A stretch of 6,914 nucleotides of DNA, taken from Elusimicrobiota bacterium. GTDB taxonomy: Bacteria > Elusimicrobiota > Elusimicrobia > FEN-1173. The stretch is from the NCBI GenBank assembly GCA_016207625.1, contig JACQPF010000359.1, forward strand, positions 1 to 6,914, in the 5' to 3' direction. Shown piece by piece: positions 1 through 4,642 of this stretch. Position 1 is the first letter of the stretch, and each line of letters starts with the position of its first letter. Position numbers and translations under genes: made by a program. The notes under the pieces were generated by a model. That model worked only from the letters and a program-made list of their open reading frames with translations, searched no databases and was not told where the DNA came from.

Positions 1-2651
1 CCCACAGGGAGCTCAATTCCCGATAGGCGTTTCTGGACGACATGCGCATATTTCGCCGGCAGCTCCTTTTGAGCGGTGCCCATGAATTGAATCAGCTGCT
101 TGTGCAGCCGGCTGAACCAAACGATGACGCCGTGGCTCCGGCTTTTGCCCTGGCCGTAGCGATCGTCATTCCGGTATAAAGAATCCACAAAGTCCTGCCA
201 ATCCTCATCCGGCACCCGGCGCTGTTTCATCTGTTCCTGCCAAAATTGAACGGTCTTTTTCAAGCGCGCGACAGATTCCGATGTCCGCTGTTCCCACTGC
301 CGCAGTTCTTCCATCGGTTGGGGGTTCGCCAGATCCGGCCAAACCCATTTGTTGCTCGGGCCCTTCTGCCGCATGTCCAGAAGGGGGTGTTCCCCGGCGG
401 TGGTCATAATCGGCCGGCCCTGCTTGTCCTTAAGAAACCGCACATATCGTTTCTCCCCGTTCACCACCAGGGCTTCCACCTCCGCCTCAGCCATATCCAG
501 AACAAGCGGCCGGCCTTCGGCGTCCAAAAGCGCGTTTCCATCCCGGTCTTTGAGAGGAACATTAAAGAACGAGCCCCAATATCCGTCCACCATCAATCCA
601 CCGTTGTCCGTAAGTGAAATGTCTCCGACGATATAGGTGTCCGGAAGCTCCCGGGTGGGCCATCTTTCAAAAACGCCGACCAGCTCGCCTTTCTGAAAGC
701 GTTCCGGTTCGCTCCCCGGTTTGAGTGTGTGGATGGACGACAACCGCTTGGTCACCCCGGATTCGGCCGTCGCTTTCACGGCATACGCCCGCTTTCCCGT
801 TGGATTAATAATTTTCTCGATGTTCACCCGTTCGTAGGCGTGCGCGCGCTCGTTTGTGACAAAAGACAAAACGTTGTCCCTCCGCCCGCCGATGTAGAGC
901 TGGCCCAGGGCGTTCAGCCGGCAGCCATGAATGGCGTCGCCTTCCCCCAGCCGGTTGAAATCTTCCGGTCTCAGCGCGTGAAGGAAACAAGTCGTAAAGC
1001 GGTCCTTCCGCCAAATCAACGTCCATGACTCATCGAGGTCTGACTCCAAGGACCGGCACTGGTGAACCAGCCCGTCCCGGAAAAGCGCCGTCACCCTCTC
1101 TCCCGCATGTTCGGCGCCCAGCGCCGCCCAAGAGGAAGGTTTCTTTGGAACGGATCCGTCCAAGTCCGGTTTTCCGCCGGCGATCATCAAATGGCCGCGC
1201 AGGTCCAAATCGGTTTGGGTAACGATCAAGTCCATCTCTTCGTTCTCATCCATATATTGCTGCAGCCGAACCCGGGGCAACCTTCCGGTGTGCACTCCCA
1301 GCAACACACGGTCTCCGTCGCGGGTCAACATCTCCACCGGGAAAAACATTTTGAGGGTGTTGTCTTTCAAAAGGAACGCCCGGGAGGGAAACCCGTCCCG
1401 CATTTCCACCTCGAAGGAAGTCCCCTTGTAGTCAAGATGGAACTGGCCCCAGCGTCTTCCGATATCAAAAAAAGATTTGTCCGGCGTGAGAGACCCGGTC
1501 ACGATCACATGCCCGAGGCTTTTCAAATAGTCCAGCACCAACGCATCCCGGCCTTTCATCTTCAAGGGGTAGCGTGAAAGCACCTCTTTTTGTAATTCCT
1601 CTTGTGTCATCCTCCGGATTTCCTGCCCTCGGAAGGATTGCTCCATCAACCGATCCCACGTTCGCCGCCGGGCGTCTTGGCCGGACAAAGGCAGGGCATT
1701 TCGGCCGTCCGGGTACAAGCTCTTCTCCAGCCGAATGACCCCTTTGCGGTCAATCAATGCCCTCAACCCCTCGCCCATGTCGCCTTTGAAAGGTTTCTCC
1801 GGGTCGCCCCGGGAACCCGGCAAAAACTTCCGTCCCTGCTCATCTGTCTCAAACTCGCCTGCCTGGTAATGCTTGGGAAAGATCCGTTGAAACTCCAAAA
1901 TCGCCGGGTAATGCCCGCCCAGAATGGGGTCCAAAAGCGCATGCAGGAGATATTCATCTCCCAGGCTCGGCTTTTTCTCGGACAACTCTTTCAGCACGTC
2001 CAGCGCCAGAAAGATCTCCTTTTTGCGCATATCGTGCTTGTCCAAAAAGAAATCCTCCGGTGAAGCAACCACGGATGAGAATCCGTAAATCTTGTAGAGG
2101 TCCTGCTGAATCCACACGCGCAGGAGGTTAATCCGCTCACGTACTTCACCCGAAAACTGTGGGGTCGCCCATTCCAAAAGTTCCAACAAGCGGTCTTTGT
2201 ATTCCTTGGAAATCTCGTTATTACGGAATTTATCTTCCAGGTGGTCGAATTCCTCCAAGGATTCCGTGCCCTGCTGGATATAGCCGGGCTGAGGAGGCGG
2301 CAAAAAGCGTTTGGTCCCATATTCCCACAAGCGCTGAATCCGATCGATAATCCCGGTTTTTACGGTCGCCGTATGGGCGCTCAAAACGCCGAAACTGTAG
2401 CGCTTATCGCTTCGGCGATATTCTCCTACGGGTCCTTCCACGTGGTCCACAGCGGCCGGCTTCCCCGACTTTTTATGCGTAAACCCGAAGTCGATCCGAT
2501 GCGTGAGTCGGTCCGTCTCCAACGCCACCGAAACGCTTTGTTTATCTTTTTCTGGTTCGCCCACTATCGGCTGAATCCGCCGGAATCCATGTCTTTCTTC
2601 CAGAGCCGCGAATTCACCTTCGGGAGCCGCACCCGGTTTTTCCAAACCGTC
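1..2651 (-). other. Unassigned C-terminal region of gene A (residues about 600-1482)
   Basis: I recognise no named family here. Residues about 600-960 look mostly helical and charged. Within them, around His836 and His846, sits a helix of the form L-L-H-A-L-L-D-P-I-L-G-G-H followed by an aromatic-rich F-P-K-H-Y; I associate a similar H-E...G-H...F-P-x-x-Y pattern with long Omnitrophota proteins, from memory only. Residues about 975-1360 look beta-rich, with many short strands and D-x-x-G turns, including two related K-D-x-x-G...D-M segments at 1300-1319 and 1340-1359. Residues about 1370-1482 return to amphipathic helix. No transmembrane segment is obvious. This part has no counterpart in the visible part of gene B. 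Confidence 0.5.
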
Positions 2652-4448
2652 CAAGACCGCAAGGGCCGCGTTCAGAGACGCCGTCAAAAGTCGGATCATC
2701 TTCTCCACGTTTCCTGACGCGGGGGAGGCCAACCCACCTTGGGGTTTCACAAATAGTTTTTCGCCCAACAGCGACTTTTCAAAAGGAGTCCGGCCCGTTG
2801 TGAAGGCGTCCAAATACTGTGTGGCCTTCCCCGCGTTCCCCAGGTGAGGCGTCATGGTGACAAAGGAAACGTTCTTTTCCTTCAGAATTTTTTCCAGGCC
2901 CGAGACGTGGAATCCTCCTATGATGAACGCGGCCGATGCCGGTCCGTCCCCCAGCTTGGCCAAAAGATGAGACGCCATGGCCTCATTGCGCCGCTCCGCC
3001 GCCATGTAAAACCTCTCGAAAGCCGGCGCCCAATCCTTCACGGCTGGCGTCTGGGGGGAAATCCCCGCGACCCTCGCCGCCTCCTGGAGGCGCCCGTCGA
3101 TATTCAGGATCTCGTCCCGGCGGGCCATGTATCGCGCCCATTCCTCAGACCCCATTTCCTGCCCGGCCAGTTTTTGCAGAAGCCTCTGGTCTTCCGTCAT
3201 CCGGAGTAATTTTCTCTGCTCTTCCGTTTTGGCCCAGGTTCTTTCCGCAGAGCGTCTCAAAGCGTCCGCTTCCCTTAAAAGAACTCCCCGGTCGATCCTG
3301 TCGGCCAATATCGCGTAGCGGACGTATTGCTCAAAAGCGGGGAACCGTGCCAAAGGCAGGCCGGAGTCTTCCGCCAGTTTTTTCAAGCCCTCATAATACT
3401 CCCCCGGTTTAACGCGTCCCATACGGTAAGCCAAACTGCGCGCAAGGAGCCCGGTCAGTTGCTCCTCCGAGGCCTTTCGGGAAAGTTCATGAACGAACGT
3501 TTCCTGTTCTTTCCCGGTTTTCTCAAGGTCCATCGACTCTTCCAGCTTGATGACGTTCAGCAAACGCTCAGTCTCGATGGAACGCGCCCGCCCTTCCGTT
3601 CCAGCCGCCAAAAAGCGGATGTACGGCACAAAGCCCAATGCGCCCCGATCATAGGCGGCTGTCTTCTCATCCAGCGCCAAGAGCTGCGGGGTGTAAATGA
3701 GGTTTTTCAGGCTGATCAGCGCGCTTTCTTGGGCCGAGAGAGCGTTCAGAAATTGAGGTTTTAACGAAAGGGATTGACGGTAGGCCTCGATGTTCTCCAA
3801 ATAAAGCGCCGCCTCTTCCAGGCCCCAGAGGGGGGGCTCCTTCGAAGACACTAAGCCGAAATATTCCGCGCCGCTGATGTATCCGCAGCGCATCAGGTAA
3901 TCACAAACCGCCTGGTGCCGCTCGGGGGTTGTCGCCGCTCGGTATGGATCCAGGCGGAAAGGCCCTTCGGCGCCCTCCAGGCCGATGAGCCACGAAGGTC
4001 CCCGGCCTTCAAGAGCCGGCCGGATTTGGGCCAATATCTTGGCGATATTGAGTTGAGTGTCGTAAACTTCGTGGGCGTCTTGAATGAGGACGATCAACGG
4101 CCGTTCCGGCTCATTTTTCGCCAAGTGGATGCTTTGAATCTGACCGTAGGGAGAAGAGAGATCGGTCAGCCAATTCGGAACGGGCCGGCCGGGCTGAACC
4201 GTCAGGGCCTTCACGGACCCATTCGGCGCTCCCGCATTCGGGAGTGAAGCCGCCGTCAAGCGCGACGGTGATGGAAGGCCGGAAAAATCCTTCGGCAAAC
4301 CGGCGAAACGGGTTTCGACGGCCGATGCGCGCGAGTGCTTCTCCTTGGCCGCCTGCCGGCGATCATCCCAAAGACCAGCTTCGACGAAAGGCGCGGAGAC
4401 GCAAGAATACAAAAACACGCAGGCCATGAAGGCGGAAATTTTGCTCAT
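1..4448 (-). CDS. Very long exported protein with N-terminal ChaN/TIKI/Ere-like domain; 3' end outside window (gene A)
   Basis: Function unknown. The frame is open from ATG at 4448 to the window edge, giving 1482 complete codons with no stop. An in-frame TAA at 4521-4523 and no ATG, GTG or TTG codon between it and 4448 fix the start. Order of parts: export signal (residues 1-24), Pro/Ser-rich linker (about 30-95), a domain shared with the divergent gene B (about 100-575), then at least 900 residues of unassigned sequence. Length far exceeds single-domain ChaN or TIKI proteins (about 300 residues). Codon use is uniformly GC-rich and the reading is coherent throughout, so I see no frameshift. 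There is no Shine-Dalgarno sequence close to the start. The protein probably acts outside the cytoplasm, in the periplasm or on the surface. The coding frame is certain, the family link is inference, and the role is unknown. Short open frames on the plus strand across this interval are shadows. Confidence 0.93.
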   Translation of the reverse strand, partial: MSKISAFMACVFLYSCVSAPFVEAGLWDDRRQAAKEKHSRASAVETRFAGLPKDFSGLPSPSRLTAASLPNAGAPNGSVKALTVQPGRPVPNWLTDLSSPYGQIQSIHLAKNEPERPLIVLIQDAHEVYDTQLNIAKILAQIRPALEGRGPSWLIGLEGAEGPFRLDPYRAATTPERHQAVCDYLMRCGYISGAEYFGLVSSKEPPLWGLEEAALYLENIEAYRQSLSLKPQFLNALSAQESALISLKNLIYTPQLLALDEKTAAYDRGALGFVPYIRFLAAGTEGRARSIETERLLNVIKLEESMDLEKTGKEQETFVHELSRKASEEQLTGLLARSLAYRMGRVKPGEYYEGLKKLAEDSGLPLARFPAFEQYVRYAILADRIDRGVLLREADALRRSAERTWAKTEEQRKLLRMTEDQRLLQKLAGQEMGSEEWARYMARRDEILNIDGRLQEAARVAGISPQTPAVKDWAPAFERFYMAAERRNEAMASHLLAKLGDGPASAAFIIGGFHVSGLEKILKEKNVSFVTMTPHLGNAGKATQYLDAFTTGRTPFEKSLLGEKLFVKPQGGLASPASGNVEKMIRLLTASLNAALAVLDGLEKPGAAPEGEFAALEERHGFRRIQPIVGEPEKDKQSVSVALETDRLTHRIDFGFTHKKSGKPAAVDHVEGPVGEYRRSDKRYSFGVLSAHTATVKTGIIDRIQRLWEYGTKRFLPPPQPGYIQQGTESLEEFDHLEDKFRNNEISKEYKDRLLELLEWATPQFSGEVRERINLLRVWIQQDLYKIYGFSSVVASPEDFFLDKHDMRKKEIFLALDVLKELSEKKPSLGDEYLLHALLDPILGGHYPAILEFQRIFPKHYQAGEFETDEQGRKFLPGSRGDPEKPFKGDMGEGLRALIDRKGVIRLEKSLYPDGRNALPLSGQDARRRTWDRLMEQSFRGQEIRRMTQEELQKEVLSRYPLKMKGRDALVLDYLKSLGHVIVTGSLTPDKSFFDIGRRWGQFHLDYKGTSFEVEMRDGFPSRAFLLKDNTLKMFFPVEMLTRDGDRVLLGVHTGRLPRVRLQQYMDENEEMDLIVTQTDLDLRGHLMIAGGKPDLDGSVPKKPSSWAALGAEHAGERVTALFRDGLVHQCRSLESDLDESWTLIWRKDRFTTCFLHALRPEDFNRLGEGDAIHGCRLNALGQLYIGGRRDNVLSFVTNERAHAYERVNIEKIINPTGKRAYAVKATAESGVTKRLSSIHTLKPGSEPERFQKGELVGVFERWPTRELPDTYIVGDISLTDNGGLMVDGYWGSFFNVPLKDRDGNALLDAEGRPLVLDMAEAEVEALVVNGEKRYVRFLKDKQGRPIMTTAGEHPLLDMRQKGPSNKWVWPDLANPQPMEELRQWEQRTSESVARLKKTVQFWQEQMKQRRVPDEDWQDFVDSLYRNDDRYGQGKSRSHGVIVWFSRLHKQLIQFMGTAQKELPAKYAHVVQKRLSGIELPV
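2724..4151 (-). other. Domain shared with gene B, in gene A (ChaN/TraB-TIKI/Ere-like, inferred)
   Basis: Residues about 100-575. Visible landmarks are IQDAHE with Asp124, His126 and Glu127; LIGLEG with Glu158; LWGLE at 207-211; YVRY at 375-378; ERRNEAM with Arg487, Asn488 and Glu489; IIGGFH with His514; MTPH with His535; and the block from TQYLD (543) through GRTP (552) to GEKL (562-565). A beta strand ending in H, a second ending in LE, then a helix with RN, then a strand ending in GG.H, is the order seen in ChaN, TraB/TIKI and erythromycin-esterase proteins. Between LWGLE and RNEA lies a helix-rich, charged insert of about 250 residues that those compact families lack. The active-site role of His126, Glu158 and His514 is inference. 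Confidence 0.55.
4377..4448 (-). other. Signal peptide of gene A (type I or possible lipoprotein)
   Basis: Residues 1-24. A single Lys at position 3 is followed by a hydrophobic run over residues 4-19. Two processing routes are possible. V-E-A before Gly25 fits a signal peptidase I site. L-Y-S-C at residues 13-16 resembles a lipobox, though Tyr at -2 is unusual. Cleavage after Ala19 is unlikely because Pro follows. Export looks likely; the type is not settled. Confidence 0.65.
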
Positions 4449-4457
4449 AACAGAATA

Positions 4458-4463
4458 ATCATA
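4458..4463 (-). promoter_or_regulatory. Possible -10 hexamer for gene A
   Basis: TATGAT on the minus strand matches five of six bases of the TATAAT consensus. It ends 9 nt before the ATG, so a transcript started from it would have almost no leader, in line with the missing Shine-Dalgarno sequence. No -35 hexamer lies at 16-18 bp spacing, so the call is weak. Confidence 0.25.
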
Positions 4464-4483
4464 AGGCTTGTGCCTTTCGTTGA

Positions 4484-4547
4484 TCTTAAGGACTTGTAAA
4501 AAACGTGTAACTGAAAAAATTTACGAATTCGTTACAACTCCTTAAGA
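4484..4547. repeat. Inverted repeat with 16-bp arms, 15 of 16 matching, centred between the two starts
   Basis: Left arm TCTTAAGGACTTGTAA is at 4484-4499. Right arm TTACAACTCCTTAAGA is at 4532-4547, and its reverse complement is TCTTAAGGAGTTGTAA. The arms differ at one base and enclose 32 bp. The centre is at 4515.5, while the midpoint between the start codons is 4514. The arms end 35 and 32 nt from the starts of A and B. A further GTGTAAC at 4505-4511 inside the spacer resembles the arm ends. The long spacer and lack of a following T-run in either direction argue against an intrinsic terminator. A regulator binding site or a remnant of inverted duplication fits better. Confidence 0.75.
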
Positions 4548-4579
4548 GGGGATTTATCTTCGTGACTTAATGTACATCT

Positions 4580-4642
4580 ATGTTTTCTAAGTTGATGTCT
4601 CTTTTTCTCGCCTTCATTTTCTTCGCGACTCAAGTCGTTGCC
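4580..4642 (+). other. Sec signal peptide of gene B
   Basis: Residues 1-21. Lys4 is followed by a strongly hydrophobic core (residues 5-16) rich in Leu, Phe and Ile, then Q-V-V-A and Asp22. V-V-A before Asp fits the (-3,-1) rule for signal peptidase I. No cysteine is present, so it is not a lipoprotein. Confidence 0.8.

Larger units (their letters stand above)
4449..4579. promoter_or_regulatory. Divergent control region between genes A and B
   Basis: This is the only non-coding stretch in the window. It is clearly AT-richer than the flanking genes, with A- and T-tracts around 4500-4503 and 4514-4519. As both genes start here and point outward, both promoters must lie in or overlap these 131 bp unless the genes are transcribed from elsewhere. 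It carries a centred inverted repeat (4484-4547) and a perfect 10-bp palindrome ACGAATTCGT (4523-4532). No good -35/-10 pair is visible for gene B. Confidence 0.7.

Noticed and set aside
1062..1577. Plus-strand open frame of 171 codons within gene A
   Set aside because: It is antisense to the uninterrupted gene A frame and rich in His, Gln, Arg and Pro, typical of a reverse-strand shadow.
2241..2717. Plus-strand open frame of 158 codons within gene A
   Set aside because: It is antisense to gene A with no motif or upstream signal of its own.
4523..4532. Palindrome ACGAATTCGT as an independent operator
   Set aside because: A 10-bp palindrome in AT-rich DNA can arise by chance, and it sits inside the spacer of the larger repeat without a matching second copy.
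4484..4547. Inverted repeat read as an intrinsic terminator
   Set aside because: The loop would be 32 nt, the arms are AT-rich, no U-run follows, and no gene ends nearby because both genes start here.
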